Shown piece by piece: positions 44,601 to 52,914 of a stretch of DNA of 64,000 nucleotides (positions are counted from its first letter, which is position 1; the number at the start of each line of letters is the position of its first letter). The notes under the pieces were generated by a model, which saw only the letters and a program-made list of their open reading frames with translations, searched no databases and had not been told where the DNA came from. The stretch spans positions 372,001 to 436,000 of the forward strand of contig NZ_JAAVXB010000003.1 of assembly GCF_012241385.1 (NCBI RefSeq), written 5' to 3'. Position numbers and translations under genes: made by a program. The DNA is from Solimonas marina. Its GTDB lineage: Bacteria > Pseudomonadota > Gammaproteobacteria > Nevskiales > Nevskiaceae.

Positions 44601-46065
44601 CGACCTGCTCGAAGCGTTCCAGCGTCAGCGCCGCATACGGCAGCGCGTTGCGATAACGGGCGTAGAGCGCGTCGAGATCCCACTCGCTGCAGGCGACCTC
44701 GGCGACGATCTGCTGTGCGAGCACGTCCATCGGCGCGTCGGCCAGCAGCACCCGGTCGAGTTCGCCGCGACTCACGCCTTCGAGCAGCGCCGCGCACTCG
44801 GCGAGGTCATCGAGCGACAGCGGGAACAGCCGGCCCTTGGGCGTCGCGCGCACGGCGTGGCCGGCGCGGCCGACGCGTTGAAGGAAGGCATTGATCGAGC
44901 GTGGTGAGCCGAGTTGACAGACCAGGTCGATGTCGCCGATGTCGATACCCAGTTCGAGCGACGCGGTGGCGACCAGCGCCTTGAGCTTGCCGGCCTTGAG
45001 CCGCTGTTCGGCGTCGAGCCGATGCTCCTTGGCCAGACTGCCGTGGTGCGCGGTGACGTGCTCCTCGCCGATGCGCTCGGCCAGATGGCGGGCGACACGC
45101 TCGGCGAGGCGGCGCTGATTGACGAAGATCAGCGTCGTGCGGTGTTCGTTCGTCAGCGCCGCGAGGCGGTCGTAGATCTCGCCCCAGACCTCGGTCGCCA
45201 TCACCGGCGTCAGCGGCGAGCGCGGCAGTTCCAACGCCAGGTCGCGGTCGCGGATATGGCCGGTGTCGACGATCTCGCAGATGTCGTGCGCACGGGGCGG
45301 GGCCGTCGCTTCCGGGGCTGTGATGGGCGTGGTGGCCGGATGACCGCCAACGATCACGCCGCGCGCGCCCATCAGAATTTGCGCCATGGTTTCGATCGGC
45401 TTTTGCGTCGCCGACAGACCGATGCGCAGCGGCGGGCTCGGGCACAGCGCATCGAGGCGTTCCAGCGACAGCGCCAGGTGCGCGCCGCGCTTGGTGCCGG
45501 CCACCGCGTGCAGTTCGTCGACGATGACGCTGCGCACCGTGCGCAGCATCTCGCGGCCGGCGTCGGAGCTGAGCAGGATGAACAGCGATTCCGGCGTTGT
45601 CACCAGAATGTGCGGCCGCACTTTTTTCATGCGCTCGCGCTCGAACGCACTGGTGTCGCCGCTGCGCACGGCGCTGCGGATGGCCAGCTCGCCAAGCCCC
45701 AGCGCGCGCGCGCGCGCGGCGATGCCGTCCAGCGGCGCTTCGAGGTTCTTGCGAATGTCGTTCGACAGCGCCTTCAGCGGCGAGACGTAGAGCACCTGCG
45801 TTTCGTCGGCCAGACCCTGTTCGATGCCTTCGGTGACCAGGTCGTTGATCGCTGCCAGAAACGCCGCCAGCGTCTTGCCGGAACCGGTCGGCGCGGTGAT
45901 CAGCGCGTTGCGACGCCGCGCCGTGACTTGCCAGGCGCGTGCCTGCACGGCCGTCGGCTGGCCGAACGCGTCCGTGAACCATTCGGCGACGGCCGGATGG
46001 AACAAACCCGCCAGCGGGCCATCGCTGGCGACGGCGGGGGCGGCAAGGGGTAGGGCGTGCTGCAT
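41662..46065 (-). CDS. lhr: Large helicase-related protein Lhr
   Basis: A 1467-residue superfamily 2 helicase, the size of full-length bacterial Lhr. Motif I is APTGSGKT, motif II is VDELHA, motif III is SAT, and motifs V-VI are TASLELGIDIGDIDLVCQL and INAFLQRVGRAGHAVR. After the RecA pair come the winged helix, the beta-barrel core and the large C-terminal Lhr domain (VRGGGFAEAAS, LEARGEIRGGRFVSG). It is a 3'-5' DNA/RNA helicase thought to act in repair. It is transcribed alone, divergent from a hydrolase. The acidic tail HEEDDADS is normal. Confidence 0.96.
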   Translation of the reverse strand: MQHALPLAAPAVASDGPLAGLFHPAVAEWFTDAFGQPTAVQARAWQVTARRRNALITAPTGSGKTLAAFLAAINDLVTEGIEQGLADETQVLYVSPLKALSNDIRKNLEAPLDGIAARARALGLGELAIRSAVRSGDTSAFERERMKKVRPHILVTTPESLFILLSSDAGREMLRTVRSVIVDELHAVAGTKRGAHLALSLERLDALCPSPPLRIGLSATQKPIETMAQILMGARGVIVGGHPATTPITAPEATAPPRAHDICEIVDTGHIRDRDLALELPRSPLTPVMATEVWGEIYDRLAALTNEHRTTLIFVNQRRLAERVARHLAERIGEEHVTAHHGSLAKEHRLDAEQRLKAGKLKALVATASLELGIDIGDIDLVCQLGSPRSINAFLQRVGRAGHAVRATPKGRLFPLSLDDLAECAALLEGVSRGELDRVLLADAPMDVLAQQIVAEVACSEWDLDALYARYRNALPYAALTLERFEQVVQMLADGYVTRRGRRGALLHYDAVNRRLRGRRGAKLTTVTNAGTIPDQFDSDVELAPEGLRVGTLNEDFAFESLPGDIVQLGNTSYRILKVETGRVIVEDAKGMPPTLPFWLGESPGRSDELSLAVSKLRERADALLSDDVDDGVAWLKDEYGLDDGGAVQLADYYGSAKVALGLLPTRERIIFERFFDEVGDTHLVIHAPLGSRVMRAWGLALRKRFCRQFNFELQAAALDDALVLSLGPTHSFPLEEVAHYLHSNSARHVLEQAVLQAPMFGTRWRWAASVALAVARNRNGKRIPPQWQRSDAEDLLTHAFPDAVACQDNLPGDRDVPDHPLVHQALEDCLHEVMDIDGFIALLKRMESGAVEIVCRDLTAPSPLSGSILNAKPYAFLDDAPAEERRTLAVRGGGFAEAASARDLGELDLAAIERVREEMRPEPANADELHDALVVHGFLSDREVSDWRAWLSELQRARRVARITPDGADQDLWVAAERLREVRSVLPNAAVDGDAPELGSEIEPDIALRELMRSRLELLGPVTATELGAPLGFDADATTLALLALEQQGYVMRGAFTPAARGADTEWCERRRLARIHRYTRDRKRAEFEPVAPAALMRFLFDWQGLTRGERRDGPAALELVLAQLEGFAAAASAWESELLPARLRWYESHWLDQLCATGRVIWQRPPGGDTAGRKSAPVRATPIVLLPREFAAHWQSVPDRDPELSGAAAAVLDALRQNGASFFDDLVADTRRLRSEVETALGELVSHGLVTSDGFAGLRALIAPAELKARRLRRGGVRAAFQNLESGGRWTLVRQRRHADDTHSGDDIEHIAQALLKRYGVVFRKLVEREPQLPPWRELFYVLRRLEARGEIRGGRFVSGFAGEQFALPEAAASLRRFREPRGDDLVVISGSDPLNLTGSIVPGERVPSLPSNRVLFRDGAPVASLVGGETRYAVAADTGQQWEWQQRLIRRGGHAVHEEDDADS

Positions 46066-46268
46066 GGGACTAGCTTAGATCGAATCGGGCGCAGGACATG
46101 CGCCTGTCCTCTCGAAATGGTGGCGGTTGCGGGCGGCGCAAGCCTGTCGGACAGCGTGCGTTCACCGTTCGTCGCCCGGCCGCAGGGGCGAGGTGACTTT
46201 GCGTGGCCTTCGTTTGCTATGTTCCGAAAAACTTCACGCAATCGTCACCAAACGGAAATACGCCTGAA

Positions 46269-47174
46269 ATGAAGCCGAGCTGGACCGCCGGCAGCGCCTG
46301 CGTCAACGGCCTGCAACTGAACTGGGAGGAATGCGGTCCCGCGCACGGCGAACCGCTGCTGCTGGTCATGGGCTTGGGCGGACAGCTGATCCATTGGCCG
46401 GATGCGCTGTGCGCCGATCTGGTTGCGCGCGGCTTTCGGGTGATCCGCTTCGACAATCGCGATGCCGGGCTGTCCGGCGACGGCGACCGCGGCATTCGCG
46501 TCAACCTGCCGGGCAACTGGCTCGCCAGCCGCTTCGGTCGCGCATCGACGTCGAACTACACGCTTTATGACAATGCCGACGACGTCATCGGCCTGCTCGA
46601 TACGCTCGACATCCGCCGCGCGCATCTGGCCGGTGCGTCGATGGGCGGCATGATCGCGCAGATCGTCGCCGGCCGTTATCCGCGCCGTGTGCGCTCGCTG
46701 ACGTCGATCATGTCGAGCACCAATCATCCGAAACTGCCGCCGGCGCGCTTTGACGTGCTATGGCGCATGGCGGGCGTGGGTCCGCGGCCGCGCACGCGCG
46801 AGGCGGTGATTCGCCGTTCGACGGCGATGTTGCAGCGGGTCGGCAGCCCGGGCTTCCCGACACCGGCGGCGTATCGGGCCGAGCTCGCCGGTCGCGCCTA
46901 CGACCGCGCTTTTCGTCCCGCCGGCATGGTGCGCCAGACGCAGGCGATCCTCGCCACCGGCAGCTTCGAGACCTTGCTGCCGCAGATCAAGGCGCCGACC
47001 CAGGTCATACACGGCCTGGCCGATCCCTTGCTGCGCCCGGCCTGCGGCCAGCGCAGCGCGCAGCTGATCCGTGGCGCGCGGCTCGAGCTGATTCCGGGCA
47101 TGGGCCACGACATCGCGCCGGCGCTGCTGCCGCGCTGGACCGAGCTGATCGCTGCCAACGCCGCGCGCGCCTGA
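46269..47174 (+). CDS. Alpha/beta-fold hydrolase
   Basis: A 301-residue alpha/beta hydrolase of the epoxide-hydrolase/esterase type. The oxyanion motif is LLVMGLGGQLIHWP, the nucleophile elbow is GASMGG, the acid is in IHGLADPLLRP, and the histidine is in IPGMGHDI. FDNRDAGLS is a common family block. The start MKPSWTAGS at 46269 is chosen over an upstream in-frame codon at 46203. Substrate unknown. Divergent from lhr with a 203-bp gap holding an AGGACA-N6-TGTCCT dyad (46093-46110). Confidence 0.87.
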   Translation: MKPSWTAGSACVNGLQLNWEECGPAHGEPLLLVMGLGGQLIHWPDALCADLVARGFRVIRFDNRDAGLSGDGDRGIRVNLPGNWLASRFGRASTSNYTLYDNADDVIGLLDTLDIRRAHLAGASMGGMIAQIVAGRYPRRVRSLTSIMSSTNHPKLPPARFDVLWRMAGVGPRPRTREAVIRRSTAMLQRVGSPGFPTPAAYRAELAGRAYDRAFRPAGMVRQTQAILATGSFETLLPQIKAPTQVIHGLADPLLRPACGQRSAQLIRGARLELIPGMGHDIAPALLPRWTELIAANAARA

Positions 47175-47213
47175 TTGCCGTCGCTGACGCCGCGCAATCC
47201 GCGGCGAGCTCCC

Positions 47214-47219
47214 TATAAT
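47214..47219 (+). promoter_or_regulatory. Perfect TATAAT -10 before the TauE/SafE gene
   Basis: A consensus sigma70 -10 hexamer lies 56 bases before the GTG start. No matching -35 is present at 16-18 bases, so the site is only a candidate. Confidence 0.3.
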
Positions 47220-47275
47220 CAAGTGGCATCCGTCGTACATATCGACGGTTCCATTCGACTTTTCCGGATCTTCGA

Positions 47276-48064
47276 GTGACTTTCGACTGGCTCAACGTAG
47301 TTGCCGGTTTCGGCGTCGGCGTGCTGGTGGGGCTGACGGGCGTCGGTGGCGGGGCGCTGATGACGCCGATCATGCTGCTGCTGTTCGGCGTCGCGCCGAC
47401 CACGGCGGTCGGCACCGATCTGTGGTTCGCCGCCATCACCAAGATGGTTGGTGGCTGGGTGCACGGCAAGCGCGGGACGGTCGATTGGAGGGTGCTGCGG
47501 CTGATGTTCCTGGGCAGTCTGCCGCTGGCGGTGCTGACGCTGATCTGGCTGCACTACAGCGGCAATGGGCAGACGCACAATGTCATGATCACGCGCATGC
47601 TCGGTGGCGTGCTGGTGTTGACCTCGCTGGCGTCGGTCTTTCGTCCTGCCTTCCATCGCGTCGGGACGCGGCTGCGCGATGAGCGGCCGGTCATGTTCAA
47701 GACCCTGCAACCGGCGGCCACGGTGCTGGCCGGCGCGATCCTCGGCTTTCTCGTGACGTTCACGTCGATCGGCGCCGGCGCGCTCGGTGCCGTGATGCTG
47801 CTGTACCTGTATCCGCGCCGCATGAAGCCGAGTGTTCTGGTTGGCACCGACATCGTCCACGCGATCCCGCTGACGCTGATTGCCGGCACCGGGCATTTAC
47901 TGCTTGGCAACGTCAATTTCTCGCTGCTCGGCATGCTGCTGGTCGGTTCGATTCCCGGCATCGTGCTCGGCTCGCTGGCCAGCTCGCGAGCGCCGGAGAA
48001 GCTGATTCGCACACTGATTTCCGTGATCCTGACCGCGGTCGGTGTGAAGATGCTCTGGTTCTGA
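47276..48064 (+). CDS. TauE/SafE-family sulfite/organoanion exporter
   Basis: A 262-residue permease with about eight helices. The repeated blocks GVLVGLTGVGGGALMTPIML and FTSIGAGALGAVMLLYLYP are the signature of TauE/SafE exporters, moved along by the helix-break glycines. The start is GTG 47276. It is likely an anion exporter such as sulfite or sulfoacetate, but no neighbour fixes the substrate. It ends 3 bases from the convergent lipoprotein gene. Confidence 0.9.
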   Translation: MTFDWLNVVAGFGVGVLVGLTGVGGGALMTPIMLLLFGVAPTTAVGTDLWFAAITKMVGGWVHGKRGTVDWRVLRLMFLGSLPLAVLTLIWLHYSGNGQTHNVMITRMLGGVLVLTSLASVFRPAFHRVGTRLRDERPVMFKTLQPAATVLAGAILGFLVTFTSIGAGALGAVMLLYLYPRRMKPSVLVGTDIVHAIPLTLIAGTGHLLLGNVNFSLLGMLLVGSIPGIVLGSLASSRAPEKLIRTLISVILTAVGVKMLWF

Positions 48065-48067
48065 ACT

Positions 48068-49153
48068 TCAGTCTGACGTGCCGCCGTCGAACAGATAGTC
48101 CCAGGCGCTTTCGCGGTTGGCTGGGAAGCGGTCATTGCCGTCGTTGACGGCCGTGCTGTTGTGCTCTGCCAAGGCCCCGCCGCTGCTGTCGAGCACCAAG
48201 CGGTGCGCACCTGCCGGGTCGCCGCTACCGTCGCCGATGTCCTGTTCGGCGCCGTCGTCACCCCCGACCCCGCCATGGTCGGTGCCGCCCAGCGCCGCCC
48301 AGTTCGCCGATGTAAAGCTGCCATAGACGCCTTCATCAGGCGCTCGCAGCCCCCAGAAGCGGTCGAGGGGCGTGGTCGATGCATCGGAAATCCAGCTCGC
48401 GCTCGACAGTCCGTCGACGTTGTCGTTCGGCGACGACAGCATGACGACTCGTTTGACCGGCGAGTCCGCCGGTAGATGCATGGCGATAAATGCCGCGTCG
48501 CCGCCGCCCTGCGAATGGCCGGAGATGATGATCTTCGACCAGTTCGGATATGCAGGGCCGAAGTGCTTGGCGATATACGGTGACGCGGCGTCGGCGATGA
48601 GGAACTGATCCCAGTAATCGGCATCTGTGGCGTCATCGAGATTCGCCAGGTAATCGATGACGGCGACGACGCGGCCGATGATGCTGTTGGCGGCGTCGAC
48701 CTGCACGATCAGCGAGCTGTAAGTGCTCGCGCCAGCCTCGTAGGCGATGTTGGCACCAAATGCGGTTTCGCCGCGCACATTGGTGAAGCAAACATCATTG
48801 GTATTACACAGCGAGCCCACCGCGCGGCCGTCCGGATAGCGTAGATCGATCACGCCGTAGCCGAGGCTACCGAGATGGTCGGCCAGCGTCGTGTAGTCCG
48901 ACGGCGTGCTGCTGGTGCCGCCGAGAAACACGATCAGGGCGTTGCGTCGCCCATCGTGTGCCGGCTCGACGACGTAGTGCATACGATCCTGGCCGAGCGT
49001 GTTCGAAATGCCATCGCCGGTATCGCCGGGCGCGACATGAAAGCTCTGCGTCGTGACCGGCGCCAGGTTCGGGGCGTCGCTCGACCCGCAAGCCGCCAGG
49101 ACGGCAGCTCCAAATGCAGCCGCCAGGGTGCGGCACGCATTCCGTGCTCTCAT
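48068..49153 (-). CDS. Alpha/beta-hydrolase lipoprotein
   Basis: A 361-residue predicted lipoprotein: signal sequence with lipobox LAACGSS, then an alpha/beta-hydrolase core. The nucleophile elbow is GHSQGGGDAAFIA. The acid is probably Asp in SSPNDNVDGL or DHGGVGGDD, and the histidine is late (LAEHNST). RYPDGRAVGSLC and NDVCFTN give a likely disulfide. The start at 49153 is chosen because it begins the lipoprotein signal; codons upstream are not signal-like. Substrate unknown; probably anchored in the envelope. Confidence 0.8.
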   Translation of the reverse strand: MRARNACRTLAAAFGAAVLAACGSSDAPNLAPVTTQSFHVAPGDTGDGISNTLGQDRMHYVVEPAHDGRRNALIVFLGGTSSTPSDYTTLADHLGSLGYGVIDLRYPDGRAVGSLCNTNDVCFTNVRGETAFGANIAYEAGASTYSSLIVQVDAANSIIGRVVAVIDYLANLDDATDADYWDQFLIADAASPYIAKHFGPAYPNWSKIIISGHSQGGGDAAFIAMHLPADSPVKRVVMLSSPNDNVDGLSSASWISDASTTPLDRFWGLRAPDEGVYGSFTSANWAALGGTDHGGVGGDDGAEQDIGDGSGDPAGAHRLVLDSSGGALAEHNSTAVNDGNDRFPANRESAWDYLFDGGTSD

Positions 49154-49293
49154 GTCAATCACGCTCCGTGTGTAGACCCAAGCCGGTCCGGGCCGGGTGC
49201 GCATCATAGCCGGGCACCCGGCGATTGGCAGGGGCGCAGGATTCGAGCCTCGATCGGGCGACAATACGAGCACCTGCTGCAGAGGAACAACAG

Positions 49294-50205
49294 ATGGGCG
49301 TCAATCTGGATAACAAGCTGGTCGTCGCGCTGTCGTCGCGCGCACTGTTCGATTTCGAAGCCGAGAACCGCGTGTTCGACGAGCAGGGCGACCATGCTTA
49401 CGAGGCGCTGCAGCTCGAACGCACCCAGGTGCCAGCCAAGCCGGGCGTGGCCTTCCCGCTGGTCAAGAAGCTGTTGGCGTTCAACGACGATGGCGAGCAC
49501 CGTGTCGAGGTTGTCATCCTGTCGCGCAACGATCCCGTCTCCGGCCTGCGCGTGTTTCATTCGGCGAAGATGCAGGGTCTGAATCTGGAACGTGGCGTCT
49601 TCACCAAAGGCGCGCCGCCATTTCGTTACCTGCGGCCGCTGGGGGCGCATCTGTTCCTGTCTGCGAATCCCGAGGACGTGCAGGGCGCGCTGGACTCCAG
49701 TTTTCCGGCGGCACGCGTGTTCTCCGCATCGGTGGTCGATGCGGCCCGCCATCCCAACGAGCTGCGCATCGCGTTCGACGGCGACGCCGTGCTGTTCTCC
49801 GACGAAGCGGAACAGATCTTCCAGGCCGATGGTCTCGACGCGTTCCAGGCGCACGAGGCCAAACACGTCGCGCGGCCGTTGCCGCCGGGGCCGTTCAAAC
49901 CACTATTGGAAGCGCTGCATCGCTTGCAGCGCGCCGCCGGCGAAGCGGTGCCGGTGCGGCTGCGCACGGCCTTGGTGACCGCGCGCAGCGCGCCGGCCCA
50001 CGAACGCGCGATCCGCACCCTGATGCAATGGGGTATCGAGGTCGACGAAGCGATGTTTCTCGGTGGACTGCAGAAAGGGCCGTTCCTGCGCGAGTTCGAG
50101 CCGGATTTCTTCTTCGACGATCAGCTCGCGCACTGCGAGTCTGCGGCGCTCGCCGGGCCGACCGGCCATGTTGCCGCGGGCGTCGTCAATTTGCGTCGTG
50201 CCTGA
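49294..50205 (+). CDS. Cytosolic 5'-nucleotidase (cN-I type)
   Basis: A 303-residue protein of the 5-nucleotidase (cN-I) family, which dephosphorylates nucleoside monophosphates. The catalytic motif IAFDGDAVLFSDEAEQIF is a near-perfect family match. NLDNKLVVALSSRALFDFE is the standard start. AGAGGA precedes the ATG at 49294. The family uses a DxD nucleophile pair and Mg2+. It lies on the plus strand next to the oppositely oriented lipoprotein gene. Confidence 0.92.
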   Translation: MGVNLDNKLVVALSSRALFDFEAENRVFDEQGDHAYEALQLERTQVPAKPGVAFPLVKKLLAFNDDGEHRVEVVILSRNDPVSGLRVFHSAKMQGLNLERGVFTKGAPPFRYLRPLGAHLFLSANPEDVQGALDSSFPAARVFSASVVDAARHPNELRIAFDGDAVLFSDEAEQIFQADGLDAFQAHEAKHVARPLPPGPFKPLLEALHRLQRAAGEAVPVRLRTALVTARSAPAHERAIRTLMQWGIEVDEAMFLGGLQKGPFLREFEPDFFFDDQLAHCESAALAGPTGHVAAGVVNLRRA

Positions 50206-50236
50206 TCGACCCGACGACTGACGGCGCGTTGCCGCG

Positions 50237-50368
50237 TCAGCGCGGCGGCTGCAACTTGGCGACCGCACGCGAGCGCTGCAGGCGTGCAAATTCGAGGGCG
50301 CCGACCACAGCGGCGCCGCCGAGGGTGACCGGCGTCGAGGTCATCACTTTGCGGACGAGGCGTGCCAT
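50237..50368 (-). CDS. Small basic membrane-associated peptide (43 aa)
   Basis: A 43-residue frame with a Gly/Ala/Val hydrophobic core (TSTPVTLGGAAVVGALEFA) between basic ends. CGGAG lies 7 bases before the ATG at 50368. Base use fits coding sequence, but I know no family. It might be a small inner-membrane protein or chance. Confidence 0.45.
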   Translation of the reverse strand: MARLVRKVMTSTPVTLGGAAVVGALEFARLQRSRAVAKLQPPR

Positions 50369-50512
50369 GTTGAGGCTCCGTGGCGAAGCCGCGCGAGGGT
50401 CGCGACGGCGGAACGTCAACGGTAGCCCGGCAATGTGACGTCGCGGTTGCGGATTGGTGACAGCGGATGCGCCGTCAAGCGCTTGTCATGCGCGTGCGGC
50501 ACCCTCGCGCGC

Positions 50513-51559
50513 GTGCTCGAATCCAACACCCACACTCGCAGCGATGTGCTCCCGGAATTGACCGAACTGCAGGCCCTGATCGAACAGGGTGCCCCGTATT
50601 TGGAAGTGTCGACGGCCTGCGAGATCGAAAGCGGTGGGCAGCGGCTACCGATTCAAGTGCTGACGCTCGGCAATCCCGCACCGCAGGTGCCGGCGATCGG
50701 CTTCTTCGGCGGCGTGCACGGCCTCGAACGGATCGGCGCCGAGGTTGTCATCGCCTACCTGCGCAGCCTGGTCATGCGTCTGGCCTGGGACGAGGCGCTG
50801 CATCAGCAGCTCGAACAGCTGCGCATCGTTTTCATGCCGCTGGTCAATCCGGGGGGATTGCGGCTCGGGACGCGTGCCAATCCGCGCGGCGTCGACCTGA
50901 TGCGCAACGCGCCGGTCGATGCGGTCGAGAAAGTGCCGTTTCTGGTCGGCGGTCAGCGCCTCAGCGCCGGCATGCCGTGGTATCGCGGCCGCAAGGACGC
51001 GCCGATGGAAGCCGAGAGCACGGCGCTGTGCACGCTGGTCGAACGCGAGTTGCTGAGCCGGCCGTTCAGTCTTGCCGTCGACTGCCACTCTGGCTTTGGC
51101 GTCGACGACCGGATCTGGTTTCCGTACGCGCACACGCGACGGCCGATTCCGCATCTGCCGGAGGTGCACGCGCTGCGTTCGATCTTCGTTGGCAGCTACG
51201 CTCACCACCGCTACGTCTTCGAGCCGCAGAGCCTGCAGTACCTGACCCACGGCGATCTTTGGGACTACCTCTATCTCAAGTCGCTGGACCGCGATGCATC
51301 GGTGTTTCTGCCGCTGACGCTGGAAATGGGGTCCTGGCTCTGGGTCAAGAAGAATCCACGCCAACTGTTCTCGCGCTACGGCATTTTCAATCCGCTGATC
51401 TCGCACCGGCAGCAGCGCGTCATGCGTCGGCACATCGCGCTGCTGGATTTCTTTACGCGGGCCGCGGTGTCGCACGAGCGCTGGCAGCCGCAAGGCGCGG
51501 TGCGCGAGCAGCACTTAGCGCAGGCGATGGCGCGGTGGTATGCGACACTGCTGCCATGA
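50513..51559 (+). CDS. M14-type zinc carboxypeptidase/aspartoacylase-like protein
   Basis: A roughly 348-residue M14 metallopeptidase or succinylglutamate desuccinylase-type protein. Zinc ligands are His and Glu of GGVHGLERIGAE and His of DCHSGFG, and the catalytic Glu is in PLTLEMGSW. RNAPVDAVEKVPFL and WYRGRKDAPMEAES resemble M14 substrate loops. Start is uncertain: GTG 50513 is used because the added 26 residues from GTG 50435 are Cys/Arg-rich. The stop overlaps the next gene by ATGA, so the three genes 50513-52911 form one unit. Substrate (peptide or acyl amino acid) is unknown. Confidence 0.85.
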   Translation: MLESNTHTRSDVLPELTELQALIEQGAPYLEVSTACEIESGGQRLPIQVLTLGNPAPQVPAIGFFGGVHGLERIGAEVVIAYLRSLVMRLAWDEALHQQLEQLRIVFMPLVNPGGLRLGTRANPRGVDLMRNAPVDAVEKVPFLVGGQRLSAGMPWYRGRKDAPMEAESTALCTLVERELLSRPFSLAVDCHSGFGVDDRIWFPYAHTRRPIPHLPEVHALRSIFVGSYAHHRYVFEPQSLQYLTHGDLWDYLYLKSLDRDASVFLPLTLEMGSWLWVKKNPRQLFSRYGIFNPLISHRQQRVMRRHIALLDFFTRAAVSHERWQPQGAVREQHLAQAMARWYATLLP

Positions 51560-52308
51560 ACCCGAACCCACCGTGGATATTGTTGCGCGGGCTGGTGCGC
51601 GACGCCCGACACTGGGGCGCATTTCCCGCACAGCTGGCGGAAGCACTGGGCGGCGCGACCGTGGTCGCCATCGACCTGCCCGGCAACGGCGCGCGTTGCG
51701 CGCAGCGCAGTCCGACCCGCATCGCCGAGATGGCCGCCGACGTACGCGGCGAATTGCAGCGTTTAGCGCCGGCGCCGCGCTACCGGGTGCTGGCGATGTC
51801 GCTGGGTGGCATGGTCGCCGCCGCGTGGGCCGACGCCTATCCGCAAGAACTCGATGCCGTGGCGCTGATCAATACCAGCCTCAAGCCGTTCAGTCCGTTC
51901 TGGCAGCGCCTGCGCCCGGCGGCCTATCCGGCGGTGCTGCGCACGCTGATCGACGGTGATGTGCGGCGCGGCGAGGAAACCATCCTGCGCCTGACCAGCG
52001 CCGCGCCCGATGCGCATCGCAGCGTGGTCGACGATTGGGTTGCCTGGCGTGAGGCGCAGCCGGTGTCTCGCGCCAACGCACTCCGCCAGCTGCGCGCGGC
52101 AATGGCGTACCGGGCGCCGGAGACGGCGCCGGCGGTACCGATGCTGGCGCTGGTCGGCCTGCTCGACGGCCTGGTCGATCCGATATGTTCGCAGCGCCTG
52201 GCGGCGCGCTGGCGCCTGCCGCTGGCGATGCATCCGGACGCCGGGCATGACCTGCCGCTGGACGACCCGGCGTGGGTGATCGACAAGCTCAAGGCCTGGC
52301 GACCTTAG
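51556..52308 (+). CDS. Alpha/beta hydrolase, BioH-like
   Basis: A 250-residue alpha/beta hydrolase. Nucleophile elbow AMSLGG, acid in LLDGLVDP, histidine in DAGHDLPLD. WILLRGLVRDARHWGAF and IDLPGNG are typical of BioH/MenH-size esterases. The ATG overlaps the M14 stop, and the stop abuts the DUF938 gene start, so translation is coupled on both sides. Substrate unknown. Confidence 0.86.
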   Translation: MNPNPPWILLRGLVRDARHWGAFPAQLAEALGGATVVAIDLPGNGARCAQRSPTRIAEMAADVRGELQRLAPAPRYRVLAMSLGGMVAAAWADAYPQELDAVALINTSLKPFSPFWQRLRPAAYPAVLRTLIDGDVRRGEETILRLTSAAPDAHRSVVDDWVAWREAQPVSRANALRQLRAAMAYRAPETAPAVPMLALVGLLDGLVDPICSQRLAARWRLPLAMHPDAGHDLPLDDPAWVIDKLKAWRP

Positions 52309-52911
52309 ATGGCGGACAAACCTTACGCCCCGGCCTGTGAGCGCAATCGCGACCCGATCCTGGCGGTGTTGCGCGAGCATTTCGCCGATCGCCGCGCCGT
52401 GCTCGAAATCGGCAGTGGCACCGGTCAGCACGCCGTGCATTTCGCGGCGGCCTTGCCGCAACTGCAGTGGCAGACTTCGGAGCGTGCCGAACATCACGAC
52501 GGTATCCGCCTATGGCTGGACGAAGCGGCGTTGCCGAACCTGCGCCCGCCGATCGCGCTCGACGTGGCCGACGACGACTGGCCGGCGCAGCGCTACGACG
52601 CCGCGTTCAGCGCCAACACGCTGCACATCATGGCCTGGCCGGAAGTGCAGGCGATGTTCGCCGGGCTGGGGCGCGTGCTCGCTGCCGACGCGACGCTGGT
52701 CGTCTACGGCCCGTTCAACCTCGACGGTCGTTTCACCAGCGACAGCAACGCGGCGTTCGACGACTGGCTCAAGGCACGCGGCGCGCACATGGGCATCCGC
52801 GACCTGGCGGCGGTCGACGCGCTGGCGGCGACGATCGGCTTGCAACGCATCGCCAAGATCGAGATGCCGGCCCACAACTTCTGCATCGTCTGGCGTCGCG
52901 TCACGGCCTGA
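52309..52911 (+). CDS. DUF938 class I SAM-dependent methyltransferase-like protein
   Basis: A 200-residue DUF938 protein. The N-terminus DKPYAPACERNRDPILAVL and the SAM motif VLEIGSGTGQHAVHFA are family marks. FSANTLHIM and VYGPFNLDGRF follow in the methyltransferase core. It starts directly after the stop of the upstream hydrolase. The methylated molecule is unknown. The convergent hydrolase ends 3 bases downstream. Confidence 0.9.
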   Translation: MADKPYAPACERNRDPILAVLREHFADRRAVLEIGSGTGQHAVHFAAALPQLQWQTSERAEHHDGIRLWLDEAALPNLRPPIALDVADDDWPAQRYDAAFSANTLHIMAWPEVQAMFAGLGRVLAADATLVVYGPFNLDGRFTSDSNAAFDDWLKARGAHMGIRDLAAVDALAATIGLQRIAKIEMPAHNFCIVWRRVTA

Positions 52912-52914
52912 GCG

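Noticed and set aside
50467-51555. In-frame upstream extension of the BioH-like hydrolase through the M14 gene
   Set aside because: The extension is an off-frame reading of the M14 gene. The ATG at 51556 gives the normal hydrolase N-terminus and an ATGA overlap.
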